Counted from the first letter of the stretch, positions 24,867 to 33,140 are shown. The stretch: 41,662 nucleotides of DNA from Bacteroidota bacterium (GCA_029561105.1 JAKQJQ010000117.1:1-41662), one strand, 5' to 3'. Notes: generated from the letters alone by a model not told the origin. Program-made: numbers and translations.

Positions 24867-27398
24867 TTATTCTTTTTGGTTAGATTCCATGCGTTTGATG
24901 ATTTTGAGGATGTTGGCGCCTTTACCCAAAACCGGCTTCCACAAATCGCCTTTCTTTTCAAGCCTTTCGAGTATGTTGTGAATGGTAAACTGCGAAGGTG
25001 AAAGCTGGTTATTCACTTCATCCCATTCTAGCGGTGTTGAAACCGTAGCGCCGTTCTTAGGCCTTACCGAGTAAGGTGCTGCCAACGTCTGTCCTGCACG
25101 GTTTTGCAAAAAGTCGATGTAAATCTTGCCGTTTCTTTTCTTTATGGTGCGCTCGGTGGTTGTGATTTGGGGCAAACGCGACTGGACTTCGTGCGCAATG
25201 AGCTCGGCGAAAATCTTTACCGTATAATAGTTGTATTTGGCCTGCAGCGGAATATAAACATGCAAGCCGGTCGCACCAGATGTCTTGCAATAGCAATCGG
25301 TTTCGAGTTCGTCCATAACGGCCTTGACGGTAAGCGCGGCTTCAACGACGGCTTCGAAATCATTTTCCTTTCCGGGATCGATGTCAATGACCACCCAATC
25401 GGGATGTTCGGGCTTTTTGATGGTTGAATTCCACGGATTGATCTCGATACAGCCCAAATTCGCCATATACAGCAGCGTGGCCTTGTCGTTGCAAATCAGG
25501 TAATCGATGTCGGCGTCGTTCGATTTAGAGTAGACCGATTGCGTCTTGAGCCACGACGGCACTTTCTCTATGTCGATATCCTTTTGGTAAAAACTCGGGC
25601 CGTTGATGCCATTGGGGAAACGGTTCATAGACTGCGGACGGTTTTTGAGATACGGCAAGATGTAATCGGCAACTGCAGCGTAATATTGTACAATATCACC
25701 TTTGGTGAAACCGTCTTTGGGGAAATACACCTTATTCGGATTGGTCAAATGCAGGGCGATTTTCCCGACCTTTAAATCGTAGTCATCTTCAACTTGTCGT
25801 TTCATGGTTTTGGATTTTGGTTGATTGGTTGGCTGCGGGCGTTTTACTTCGGAAGCTTTCTTGTCTACACGAAGCCCCATAAATACCGGATGTCGCAAGC
25901 TGCCTTCGCGCGTCCATTCGGTGAATTTGACCTGACAGACGAGTTGCGGTTTGACCCAATGTATTTTGGCCGGAGCAGTAACTTTTTCTTCGATTGGCGA
26001 TTTTGCGACATCGAGTTTTTGAAATTGGGCGTGCAATTCCTTGAGCGCAGTATCATTGAATCCGCTGCCGCAGTTACCAATGTATTCGATCGTATCGCCC
26101 CTGTATTGTCCCAGCAGCAACGATCCGAAATAGCTACGCGCGCCTTTGGGTTCAGTGTAACCAATGATGATCGCTTCCTCGCTTTGGATACTTTTAATTT
26201 TAAGCCATTCGCCACTGCGTTTGCCCACGCGATACGGGCTATTGGCGTCTTTGGCGATGATGCCTTCGAGTTTGTGTTTTTCTGCCTCTTCAAAAAAAGC
26301 AATGCCTTTGGCGGCGATGTGTTCTGAATAGTAGATGCTGTCGAACTGGTATTTTGAAAGCAACAGCCACAGCAATTCCTTGCGTTCTAAAAGTGGCAAC
26401 TGTGTCGTGTCGTGGCCGTCGAGCTGCAGGATGTCAAAAACATAATATTGGAGTTGGCCTTTACCTGTTTTCCAGAAACTTTGCAACGACTGGAAATCAC
26501 TTTTCCCGTCAGATTCCACCACCACTTCCCCATCAATTACGGCATTGTGCCCGATTTTTTTTAGCGCGTCGGCTATGGATTTAAAATTTTTATTGAACGA
26601 CAATTCATTGCGGCTGAAAAGGTTCGCTACACCATCCTCAATCACCGCAATTGTGCGGTAGCCGTCGTATTTCGTTTCGTACACCCAATTTTCATTGTCG
26701 AATGGTGCGTCTGCAACGGCTGCCAGCATGGGCGCGATAAATTTGGGTTTGGCCAGCTTTTGGGTTTTATCTTTTGCTATTTGCTTTTTTGCGTGATTTT
26801 TTACAGACGCCTGTTGCTGGTCTTGTTTCTTCTCAAGGCTTTCTATGGTCATGCCCGAAAGAACCGATTTATTTTGTTGAAGTACATCTGTTTTAGAGGC
26901 GTGTTTGTCATCTTTTTTGAGCAGCAGCCATGCATTTTCCTGCTTGCTGTTCCTGATCTTGACCAGCGCAAATTCGCCCTTGAGCTTTTTGCCTTTGAGG
27001 ATAAAACTCAGGTGGCCTTTGTGCAGACCGGCGCGCAAAGCTTTTTCTTTATCTGCCAAATCTTTAACTGTTGAAGTATAGGTTCCTCGGTCCCAAACGA
27101 TGACGTTGCCGGCACCATAATTGCCCTCGGGGATATTGCCTTCAAAATCCTTGTAATCGTAAGGATGATCTTCAACCATCATCGCCAGGCGTTTGTCGTC
27201 GGGATTGAGCGACGGGCCTTTGGGAACCGCCCAACTCACCAATACGCCGCCCAGTTCCAGCCTGAAGTCATAATGCAGGTGCGATGCGGCGTGTTTTTGA
27301 ACAACAAACATCAACTCCTTTTCAGATTTCCTGATTTTCGCTTGGGGCTCGGAGGTTTGCGTGAAATTGCGCTTTTGCTTATATTTTTCTAGTGCCAT
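24867..27398 (-). CDS. ligD: Multifunctional DNA ligase D (NHEJ)
   Basis: 843 residues in the order phosphoesterase, ligase, polymerase. The 3'-phosphoesterase domain (about 20-170) has HAASHLHYDFRLELGGVLVSW and the DHPYDYKDFEG motif. The ATP-dependent ligase (about 220-520) has its adenylated Lys243 in YETKYDGYR and continues through the OB fold. The archaeo-eukaryotic primase-like polymerase domain (about 560-840) has VVIDIDPG and SGATGLHVYIP. LigD trims, fills and seals broken ends held by Ku. The first residues are strongly basic (KYKQKRNFTQ). The Lys/Gln-rich linker around 175-215 separates the first two domains. The SGNH gene follows closely. Confidence 0.97.
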   Translation of the reverse strand: MALEKYKQKRNFTQTSEPQAKIRKSEKELMFVVQKHAASHLHYDFRLELGGVLVSWAVPKGPSLNPDDKRLAMMVEDHPYDYKDFEGNIPEGNYGAGNVIVWDRGTYTSTVKDLADKEKALRAGLHKGHLSFILKGKKLKGEFALVKIRNSKQENAWLLLKKDDKHASKTDVLQQNKSVLSGMTIESLEKKQDQQQASVKNHAKKQIAKDKTQKLAKPKFIAPMLAAVADAPFDNENWVYETKYDGYRTIAVIEDGVANLFSRNELSFNKNFKSIADALKKIGHNAVIDGEVVVESDGKSDFQSLQSFWKTGKGQLQYYVFDILQLDGHDTTQLPLLERKELLWLLLSKYQFDSIYYSEHIAAKGIAFFEEAEKHKLEGIIAKDANSPYRVGKRSGEWLKIKSIQSEEAIIIGYTEPKGARSYFGSLLLGQYRGDTIEYIGNCGSGFNDTALKELHAQFQKLDVAKSPIEEKVTAPAKIHWVKPQLVCQVKFTEWTREGSLRHPVFMGLRVDKKASEVKRPQPTNQPKSKTMKRQVEDDYDLKVGKIALHLTNPNKVYFPKDGFTKGDIVQYYAAVADYILPYLKNRPQSMNRFPNGINGPSFYQKDIDIEKVPSWLKTQSVYSKSNDADIDYLICNDKATLLYMANLGCIEINPWNSTIKKPEHPDWVVIDIDPGKENDFEAVVEAALTVKAVMDELETDCYCKTSGATGLHVYIPLQAKYNYYTVKIFAELIAHEVQSRLPQITTTERTIKKRNGKIYIDFLQNRAGQTLAAPYSVRPKNGATVSTPLEWDEVNNQLSPSQFTIHNILERLEKKGDLWKPVLGKGANILKIIKRMESNQKE

Positions 27399-27757
27399 GA
27401 CAGGTGAATTGGGAGTTAAATTTCCTGTAAATCCAGGTTAAATGTGTTACGCAATTCAGTCAATTGGTTTTAATATTTGACACAATCATATTGCCCTCCC
27501 CACTTCTAATATTTAACAACAAATGCAGAATAACTACATTTCGGTTTTCGGGCGTTTTGTTAAGGGATACATTTGCCCCTTCCCTGAAGGTAAAATACAA
27601 TTTTTTCCAATAACGGTTCTACATAAAATCTATAGGTATTGTTAACGAAAAAATCAACATTACAGCGTTGTCAAAATGTGTCTTTTTTAACTTCTGTTGA
27701 ACAGGAAAATTCGGCGACCGTTTTGTAAATTTACCGCACTTCAAAAAGCAAGCCCCC
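27399..27757. other. Divergent promoter region between ligD and the radical SAM gene
   Basis: 359 bp without a recognisable gene. On the plus strand TACATTTG (27568-27575) matches the -7 box exactly, with a T-run 19 bp upstream. A second near match, TAAATTTA (27726-27733), lies 24 bp before the ATG at 27758. If the first is used, the mRNA leader would be about 180 nt. No strong hairpin, riboswitch or tRNA was seen. The ligD promoter on the minus strand is not clear. Confidence 0.4.
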
Positions 27758-29014
27758 ATGTCTGAAAGAATTCGAGAGAAGCTGCAAATCCTTGCCGATG
27801 CTGCTAAATATGACGTTTCCTGTTCCTCAAGCGGCAGCAACAGAAAGAACAATTCTAAAGGTTTGGGCGATGCCAGTTCATCGGGTATTTGCCATACCTA
27901 CACAGAGGATGGCCGCTGTGTATCGCTGCTCAAGATCCTGCTCACCAACCATTGTATTTTTGACTGCGCTTTCTGTGTGTCGCGCAAAAGCAACGACGTG
28001 AAGCGTGCCGCATTTACCGTTGAGGAAGTCGTAGAACTAACGATGAGTTTCTACCGTCGCAATTACATTGAAGGCTTGTTCCTGAGTTCAGGTATTTTCA
28101 AGAATGCCGATTATACGATGGAACGCCTCGTGCGCATTGCCAAGAAGCTGCGGCTCGAGAACAATTTCAACGGCTACATACACCTCAAGACGATTCCCGG
28201 TGCGAGCCAGGAGTTACTTACCGAAGCGGGTTTGTATGCCGACCGCATGAGCATCAATCTTGAAATGCCCACAGAAGCCGGACTTAAATTGCTTGCGCCC
28301 GACAAATCGCATGAGGATGTGAAGCAACCGTTGTCGTTTATACAGAAAAGCATCGTTGCGTTGAAAGATGAAAAGAAAATCATCAAACACGTCCCGAAAT
28401 TCGTCCCGGCAGGGCAAAGCACGCAGATGGTGATTGGCGCCACACCCGAAACCGATATGGAGATCATGTACAGTGCCAACGAATATTATAAAAACTACGA
28501 CCTCAAACGCGTCTACTATTCGGGGTATATCCCGATCAGTTATGACGACCGCATGCCCATTATAGGCAGCCAGCCGCCGCTATTGCGCGAAAACCGTTTG
28601 TACCAGACCGACTGGCTCATGCGCTTTTATGGCTTTGAGGTACACGAAATCCTGAATGACAGCAATCCGCATCTGGATGTAGACATTGACCCGAAATTGA
28701 GTTGGGCGCTGCGCAATATGGACCTGTTCCCGATTGATATCAACACGGCCGATTACCGCATGATATTGCGGGTTCCCGGAATTGGCGTAGGATCGGCCAA
28801 GAAGATTGTGATGGCGCGCAAGTTTGGTCGTTTGCGCTCGGAGCAATTGCAAAAGATTGGTATTGCGTACAACCGCGCCAAACATTTTATTCGTTGTGCC
28901 GACAGTGTGCTGCAGCTCAACACACCCGACGCCTTGCAGGTTAAACATACGATTTTGTCTGACAGCCAGAGCAAATACCTTAAGGTGCCGTTGAACCAAT
29001 TGAGTTTATTTTGA
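27758..29014 (+). CDS. Putative DNA modification/repair radical SAM protein (TIGR03916 family)
   Basis: 418 residues. The 4Fe-4S cluster motif is CIFDCAFC (Cys66, Cys70, Cys73; CX3CX2C), which cleaves S-adenosylmethionine to a radical. A TIM-barrel core follows (GLFLSSGIFK, YIHLKTIPGAS, SINLEMPTE). Near the C-terminus a helix-hairpin-helix (RVPGIGVGSAKKIVMAR) suggests DNA contact, and the end (KVPLNQLSLF) resembles a short interaction tail. The family model describes a putative DNA repair/modification enzyme always paired with a DUF4130/TIGR03915 protein, here the next gene. The exact reaction is not known to me. It lies beside ligD and ku, strengthening a DNA repair role. Confidence 0.9.
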   Translation: MSERIREKLQILADAAKYDVSCSSSGSNRKNNSKGLGDASSSGICHTYTEDGRCVSLLKILLTNHCIFDCAFCVSRKSNDVKRAAFTVEEVVELTMSFYRRNYIEGLFLSSGIFKNADYTMERLVRIAKKLRLENNFNGYIHLKTIPGASQELLTEAGLYADRMSINLEMPTEAGLKLLAPDKSHEDVKQPLSFIQKSIVALKDEKKIIKHVPKFVPAGQSTQMVIGATPETDMEIMYSANEYYKNYDLKRVYYSGYIPISYDDRMPIIGSQPPLLRENRLYQTDWLMRFYGFEVHEILNDSNPHLDVDIDPKLSWALRNMDLFPIDINTADYRMILRVPGIGVGSAKKIVMARKFGRLRSEQLQKIGIAYNRAKHFIRCADSVLQLNTPDALQVKHTILSDSQSKYLKVPLNQLSLF

Positions 29015-29033
29015 GTTGGATGTTGTTTTGCGC

Positions 29034-29160
29034 GAAGGATGGCAGCGGTATCCTTTTGCGGAGTTTACGAAGCAAAAGATTTAGCGGACAGCCTGACGGC
29101 ACAAAGTGTTGATGGATAACAGAATGTTGATTGCCGGCGCGCCCAAAAAACAGCAACAAG
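29034..29160. repeat. Flavobacterial interspersed repeat-like segment
   Basis: The stretch GGATGGCAGCGGTATCC...TTTAGCGGACAGCC, with an inner inverted repeat ATCCTTTTGC (about 29051-29060) and GCAAAAGAT (about 29073-29081), followed by a GCCGGCGCGCCC run, matches my memory of a sequence repeated many times between genes in Flavobacteriia. No coding potential is seen. It separates the radical SAM gene from its usual partner gene. Confidence 0.5.
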
Positions 29161-29206
29161 GTTCAGGCTACAAGGTACGAGCCAGTTGAGAACTTGCACC
29201 CCGAAA

Positions 29207-29248
29207 CCTGTACCCTGTACCCTGTACCCTGTACCCTGAACCCTAAAC
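29207..29248. repeat. Heptamer tandem repeat, six units
   Basis: CCTGTAC is repeated four times perfectly (29207-29234), then as CCTGAAC and CCTAAAC. The array ends 10 bp before the ATG at 29259, so it occupies the leader or translation-initiation region. GGTTCAGG at 29160-29167 is complementary to CCTGAACC at 29235-29242, allowing a long hairpin that would include the array. Confidence 0.85.
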
Positions 29249-29258
29249 CTCATCCCTA

Positions 29259-30026
29259 ATGACCACTTATATTTTCGACGGCTCCCTTGAAGGCCTGCTC
29301 ACCGCAATTTTTGAATTTTACGAACGCAAGTCTGGAACAATCAAGCTTGTCGCTGCGGCAGATTATGAGCCGCAATTGTTGGGAGAAACCCTTGAAATTA
29401 CGAGTGACGAGGTTAAATCGAAACGCGTTTGGGATGGTCTTAAAAAGAAACTATCACCCGATTGGCTATTGCGGTTTTACAAGGCGTACTTATCAGAGGA
29501 TCCCGAAACATTCCAGCAGTTGTTTGAATTTGCGTGTTATATTTTTGACCATGAAAAGGGCGCCGAACAGAACTTTGGGCACAAGGCGGTTTTGGCGGTG
29601 ACGCAGATGGACCGCAGCGTGAACCGCGAGAAACACAGGATGAAAGCGTTCATCAGGTTTCAGGAAACGGCTGATGGGATTTTTTACGCGGGTATTGAAC
29701 CCGATTTCAATGTATTACCGTTGGTCTCGAATTTCTTTAAGAACCGATATGCCGACCAGCGCTGGATTATCTACGACCTCAAACGCAAATACGGCTTGTA
29801 TTATGATTTGGAAACGGTGACCGAAATCCAATTGGATTATGCGCCCGAGATGAAATCTACCACGCCGTTGTTGCCCGAAAACGCTTTGCAGGACAAAGAA
29901 GGATTGTATGCTTTGCTGTGGAATGATTATTTCAAAAGCACGAACATTCCAGCGCGCAAGAACATGAAACTGCACATCAGGCACGTTCCCAAACGCTATT
30001 GGAAATTCCTGACAGAGAAGCAGTGA
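29259..30026 (+). CDS. DUF4130 domain protein, partner of the radical SAM enzyme (TIGR03915 family)
   Basis: 255 residues. The start TTYIFDGSLEGLLTAIFEFYE is the family opening, and the remainder includes NREKHRMKAFIRFQE, IEPDFNVLPLVSNFFKNRYADQRW and the C-terminal LHIRHVPKRYWKFLTEK. The DUF4130 domain occurs alone, as here, or fused to a uracil-DNA glycosylase-like domain in other bacteria, which points to base excision or repair. It is normally encoded next to the TIGR03916 radical SAM protein. In this window the pair is split by 244 bp holding a repeat element and a heptamer array, so coexpression may be altered. A strong terminator follows. Confidence 0.9.
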   Translation: MTTYIFDGSLEGLLTAIFEFYERKSGTIKLVAAADYEPQLLGETLEITSDEVKSKRVWDGLKKKLSPDWLLRFYKAYLSEDPETFQQLFEFACYIFDHEKGAEQNFGHKAVLAVTQMDRSVNREKHRMKAFIRFQETADGIFYAGIEPDFNVLPLVSNFFKNRYADQRWIIYDLKRKYGLYYDLETVTEIQLDYAPEMKSTTPLLPENALQDKEGLYALLWNDYFKSTNIPARKNMKLHIRHVPKRYWKFLTEKQ

Positions 30027-30049
30027 CGCTTTAAAACTTTAAAAATGCG

Positions 30050-30079
30050 AAAAGCCACCTCAAATATGGTGGCTTTTTT
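30050..30079. terminator. Bidirectional terminator
   Basis: AAAAGCCACC (30050-30059) pairs perfectly with GGTGGCTTTT (30068-30077), followed by more T residues. It separates the DUF4130 gene from the convergent gene ending at 30097 and can serve both. Confidence 0.85.
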
Positions 30080-30096
30080 ATGTTGATGATAGTCGG

Positions 30097-30483
30097 TTAT
30101 TTTTTTGGCGGCGTTGCCGTTGTGCCATCTACTCGTTGGGTTCCCGACGGTGGTGTGTGGTCTATGTCGGTGTTGTCGATTTTGGTATTTCCCGGCGTGG
30201 TGACGTGTTGGTTGGTGTTGGCGTTGCCGTTGATGATGCTGGGTTTGGTATCGTTTTTTAACAGTGGCTCTAACTGCCCGCCGGGTGTAATGGTGGCTTG
30301 CGAATTGCCCGGCTGAATGGTTTGACTTTGAGGGATGACCGGCACATTGGCGTTGGGTGTGACTGCGGTATTGGGTTTATTGGGATCGGGCTGTGTGGGA
30401 TTGACCGGATTGCCACTGCGATTGGTTTGCGCATACAGGCTAACACTGCCCAACACCATCATTAGGATTAGGATCTTTTTCAT
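30097..30483 (-). CDS. Secreted Pro/Asn/Thr-rich low-complexity protein
   Basis: 128 residues. A clear signal peptide (MKKILILMMVLGSVSLYAQ) precedes a mature region made almost wholly of Asn, Pro, Thr, Gln, Gly and Lys (for example NPTQPDPNKPNTAVTPNANV), without Cys, Trp or any recognised domain. It is probably unfolded in the periplasm or outside the cell. It starts 10 bp after the stop of the upstream PNPOx-fold gene and is probably cotranscribed. The composition is conserved in style in flavobacteria, but function is unknown. It shares the terminator at 30050-30079. Confidence 0.8.
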   Translation of the reverse strand: MKKILILMMVLGSVSLYAQTNRSGNPVNPTQPDPNKPNTAVTPNANVPVIPQSQTIQPGNSQATITPGGQLEPLLKNDTKPSIINGNANTNQHVTTPGNTKIDNTDIDHTPPSGTQRVDGTTATPPKK

Positions 30484-30493
30484 GGCATTTTAT

Positions 30494-31030
30494 TTAAGGG
30501 TTAATTTTTCCTTCTATTGAATCGTCGAAAGTCTCACCAACCACCGCGCCGTACGCGCGTTTAATCATACCCACAGCCATACCGTTTTTGGTGTCCCAAT
30601 AGTAGCCTTCATTGGGAGATACTTTAATGACGGTAATCCTTGGATCATCTTCGCCCTGGGTGAACCAATTTTTCATGGTTGGATCCCAAAGTTCTTTGAT
30701 GCGTTGCTTGTCGGTGGAGATTTCGGCGGTGCCGTAAAGGGTCATGAAATCGCTATAAGACGAACCCTGAAACAGCAACTGTACCTTGTTGTCGACTTGG
30801 ATTTCTTTATTTTTGTGGCTGTCGGAAGCGCTTAAGAACCACAGGTTGCCTTCGTCGTCTATTTCTTCTGCTGCCATTGGGCGCGTCGCGAACGGTTTGC
30901 CGGTTTGTATGGCCGTGCAGAAAAAGAACGATCCTGATTTTTTGGCGAGTTCTTTTATTTTTTCGATGGCTTCCGGGCCATAAACATCTTTAAGGTTTTC
31001 TTCTTTTTGATTTTTGTTGATACTGTCCAT
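30494..31030 (-). CDS. Pyridoxamine 5'-phosphate oxidase-fold general stress protein
   Basis: 178 residues. The split beta-barrel flavin-binding fold (Pyrid_ox_like, PF16242) is suggested by FFFCTAIQTGKPFATRPMAA, NLWFLSASDSHKNKEI, VQLLFQGSSYSDFMTLYG and the late WDP and GYYWDTKNGMAVG segments. Such GSP26-like proteins bind FMN or F420-type cofactors and are induced by stress, but a specific reaction is not known. A near -7 box (TAATTTTA, 31067-31060) lies 30 bp before the ATG. The gene is first in an operon with the secreted low-complexity protein. Confidence 0.9.
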   Translation of the reverse strand: MDSINKNQKEENLKDVYGPEAIEKIKELAKKSGSFFFCTAIQTGKPFATRPMAAEEIDDEGNLWFLSASDSHKNKEIQVDNKVQLLFQGSSYSDFMTLYGTAEISTDKQRIKELWDPTMKNWFTQGEDDPRITVIKVSPNEGYYWDTKNGMAVGMIKRAYGAVVGETFDDSIEGKINP

Positions 31031-31186
31031 AGCGTGGGAATTTTATTTTTTGACTTGTATAAAATTAGCGCTCGGTCAACCAACGCCGTTATGGTATTGG
31101 CGGGATTTGTTATGTAATTTTAAAACGGCAACGCAACCTTTGCGTGTTTGGTCAATCTATCAATGGTCAATCACAATCTAAGAACG

Positions 31187-32734
31187 ATGAATAGAATTAC
31201 ACTTGCTTTGTTGATGTTACTGCCTTTTTTGGGCTTGTCTCAATCTTTTGAATGGGTTGCTACGCCAACCATCAACTTTTCCTGGAATCCCAACATGATT
31301 GCCTACGTCACCACTTGCGATGGTGATGGAAACGCGTACTTCGCCGGATACAAAGACAACGCATTTGCCTACAGTGAAATTATGGGCGACGTTTATTTCA
31401 ATAAATATGACGCCACGGGCAACGCTGTATTCTCTAAAACGATCAGCGGACGAGTTGCTGTCTCGAAATTGCTGGCCGATTCTACCGGCGCGATATATCT
31501 GTTGGCCTTTTATGTGAATACCCTCTCTGTGGATTCGCTGGAGCGCAACACTACCAATCAAGGAGAACAACCCATCTTGATTAAGTTTGACGCAAACGGC
31601 AATGTACTTTGGCATTACGAACCGCAGACCAATGGCGAGCCAGTTGCGTATTGCAGGGCGATGGCCATCGACGCTTTAGACCAGATTTACCTGGGCTTTA
31701 ACGACTACGAAAACGCCTATATCGAAAAATTGAGCCCGCAGGCCGGGCTGCTTGCAACAATTGTACAACAGCACGTGCGCATGATCAGCTCGGTGAGTGT
31801 AGATAACCAAGGCAATGTATACAGCGCGGGCGGTTGTGCCGAATTCAATTCGGCTTTTGCCGGAGTGTCGGCACCAGCGCCATTTACCTATACGACTTAC
31901 CTCGCCAAATTCAATGCTGCCGGCGTTTTTCAATGGGTCAAATATGTAGAAGACATTACGTGTCCGGAGCCACAGGTCAAGGCGATTGAGCCCAACACGG
32001 TTTATTTCAGTTCGTATCTTTTTGGCGGATTCACCTTTGGGGATTTCATAGCCGAAGGCCCAATCTCGGGTGCGTTCTCGGACGCCTTTATCACAAAACT
32101 CAATAGCGATGGCCATTACCAATGGATCAGGGAAGTACCGGGCGCTGGTTACCTTGCCACCGGAAATCGCGATTACCTCACAGCCGATGCCGAGGGCAAC
32201 GTTTATTTTTCGGGCAAAACACGAGGCGAAGTAAACTGGGACGAGCAACACCAGACATCTACCAACGGATTCAACAATGACGCTTTGTTGCTTAAGTACA
32301 ACAGCGGTGGCGAATTGCTGATGGCACAAACCGCTGGCGGGAATTCGGAAGACCGTTTTGACAGTGTCGCGGTCGCATCAAACGGGGAAATCTATGTATC
32401 GGGTATGGCTAGCGGAAGTGCTTCGTTTGGAAATTTGAATCATGAAGCTCCTCCTTTTATTTACTATCCGTTTGTGGCGAAAATGAGCAGTGGTGCACTG
32501 GGTATCAGACAATCCGCACAACCATCAGTCGGATTGGTTCCGAATCCGGTAGAGAGTAGCTTTCACCTGACCGGTATAAACGGCAATCATCAAGGTATTA
32601 TTTTCAGTATGCTGGGCCAGAAAGTGAAGCAATTTGAAGTGATGGGTGATGCGCCTGTTGATATAAGCGCGTTAGAGAAAGGTGTCTATTTCCTAGACAT
32701 CGACCAAACCCGTTTAAAGATTTTAAAGAGATAA
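31187..32734 (+). CDS. Secreted SBBP beta-propeller protein with type IX sorting domain
   Basis: 515 residues. A signal peptide (MNRITLALLMLLPFLGLSQ) precedes a series of SBBP-like beta-propeller blades with repeated patterns such as VDNQGNVYSAGG, YLAKFNAAGVFQWVKYV, AFITKLNSDGHYQWIREV and LTADAEGNVYFSGKT. The C-terminal 75 residues form a type A T9SS sorting domain (VGLVPNPVESSFHL, GVYFLDI and the basic end LKILKR). It should be exported by the Sec system, moved through the outer membrane by type IX secretion and anchored or released. Function is probably adhesion or surface binding. ATG 31187 is chosen over 31148 because it starts the signal peptide. The stop region overlaps the convergent gene by 12 bp. 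Confidence 0.93.
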   Translation: MNRITLALLMLLPFLGLSQSFEWVATPTINFSWNPNMIAYVTTCDGDGNAYFAGYKDNAFAYSEIMGDVYFNKYDATGNAVFSKTISGRVAVSKLLADSTGAIYLLAFYVNTLSVDSLERNTTNQGEQPILIKFDANGNVLWHYEPQTNGEPVAYCRAMAIDALDQIYLGFNDYENAYIEKLSPQAGLLATIVQQHVRMISSVSVDNQGNVYSAGGCAEFNSAFAGVSAPAPFTYTTYLAKFNAAGVFQWVKYVEDITCPEPQVKAIEPNTVYFSSYLFGGFTFGDFIAEGPISGAFSDAFITKLNSDGHYQWIREVPGAGYLATGNRDYLTADAEGNVYFSGKTRGEVNWDEQHQTSTNGFNNDALLLKYNSGGELLMAQTAGGNSEDRFDSVAVASNGEIYVSGMASGSASFGNLNHEAPPFIYYPFVAKMSSGALGIRQSAQPSVGLVPNPVESSFHLTGINGNHQGIIFSMLGQKVKQFEVMGDAPVDISALEKGVYFLDIDQTRLKILKR

Positions 32735-33055
32735 AGTGCGTCGCCTGTGCTTTACAATTTCTATCATGTCGGCGACTAGGTATCCCAACGCAATGGTCAT
32801 AACCATAGAAATGAGCGTATGCCCTTGAGGGAATAACCTGAGCAGCGAAAAACTGCTTCCTGCTGCAAACCCAACAAAAATGCTCCCTGAACTCATGTTG
32901 CCGACGAAAGCAGCATCCGCAAGGGAGCTTTTGTTGTAAATTAACTCACTTAACCCAAACCAAACCCGGACACCTTGACCTAACGCTCCCAAAATACCAC
33001 TAATAAGAAGAGTTATAACTACATCGTAATTACTGGTAAAGGAATCCATCGGCAT
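32723..33055 (-). CDS. Small membrane protein, about three spans
   Basis: 110 residues with hydrophobic segments at about 12-32, 50-70 and 78-98 separated by short polar loops (LIYNKSSLADAAF, LFPQGH) and a basic C-terminal tail (KHRRRTLSL). The Gly/Ser-rich second segment (NMSSGSIFVGFAAGSSF) is holin-like in feel, but no family was recognised. Start at ATG 33055, or 33049. A good promoter lies upstream. Its 3' end overlaps the convergent SBBP gene by 12 bp. It diverges from the lipoprotein-led signalling operon and shares its CCCTA/TAGGG promoter region. Confidence 0.7.
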   Translation of the reverse strand: MPMDSFTSNYDVVITLLISGILGALGQGVRVWFGLSELIYNKSSLADAAFVGNMSSGSIFVGFAAGSSFSLLRLFPQGHTLISMVMTIALGYLVADMIEIVKHRRRTLSL

Positions 33056-33073
33056 TGGTTTAATAGGCTGGGA

Positions 33074-33102
33074 TAAAATTACATTTAATTACACCCTATC
33101 AA
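33074..33102 (-). promoter_or_regulatory. Promoter of the small membrane protein gene
   Basis: On the minus strand TTG (33102-33100), an 18-bp spacer and TAATTTTA (33081-33074) follow the Bacteroidota pattern with one mismatch. Its -33 end falls within the CCCTA-TCAAT-TAGGG palindrome. Confidence 0.4.
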
Positions 33103-33140
33103 TTAGGGAAAACCCTATTTTTGAATCAGGTTTTTCCCTA
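33094..33140. promoter_or_regulatory. CCCTA/TAGGG palindrome cluster with -7 box
   Basis: CCCTA (33094-33098), TAGGG (33104-33108), CCCTA (33113-33117) and CCCTA (33136-33140) form two overlapping palindromes, CCCTA-N5-TAGGG and TAGGG-N4-CCCTA. A longer inverted repeat TAGGGAAAA...TTTTTCCCTA (33104-33140) encloses an exact -7 box TATTTTTG (33116-33123) for the plus-strand operon. A protein bound here could control both divergent promoters. Confidence 0.5.

Noticed and set aside
27619-27852. 77-residue minus-strand frame before the radical SAM gene
   Set aside because: Overlaps the promoter and start of the radical SAM gene, with no supporting features.
29065-29253. Minus-strand frame reading RVQGTGYRVQGTG
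   Set aside because: It is a translation of the heptamer repeat plus the interspersed repeat, not a protein.
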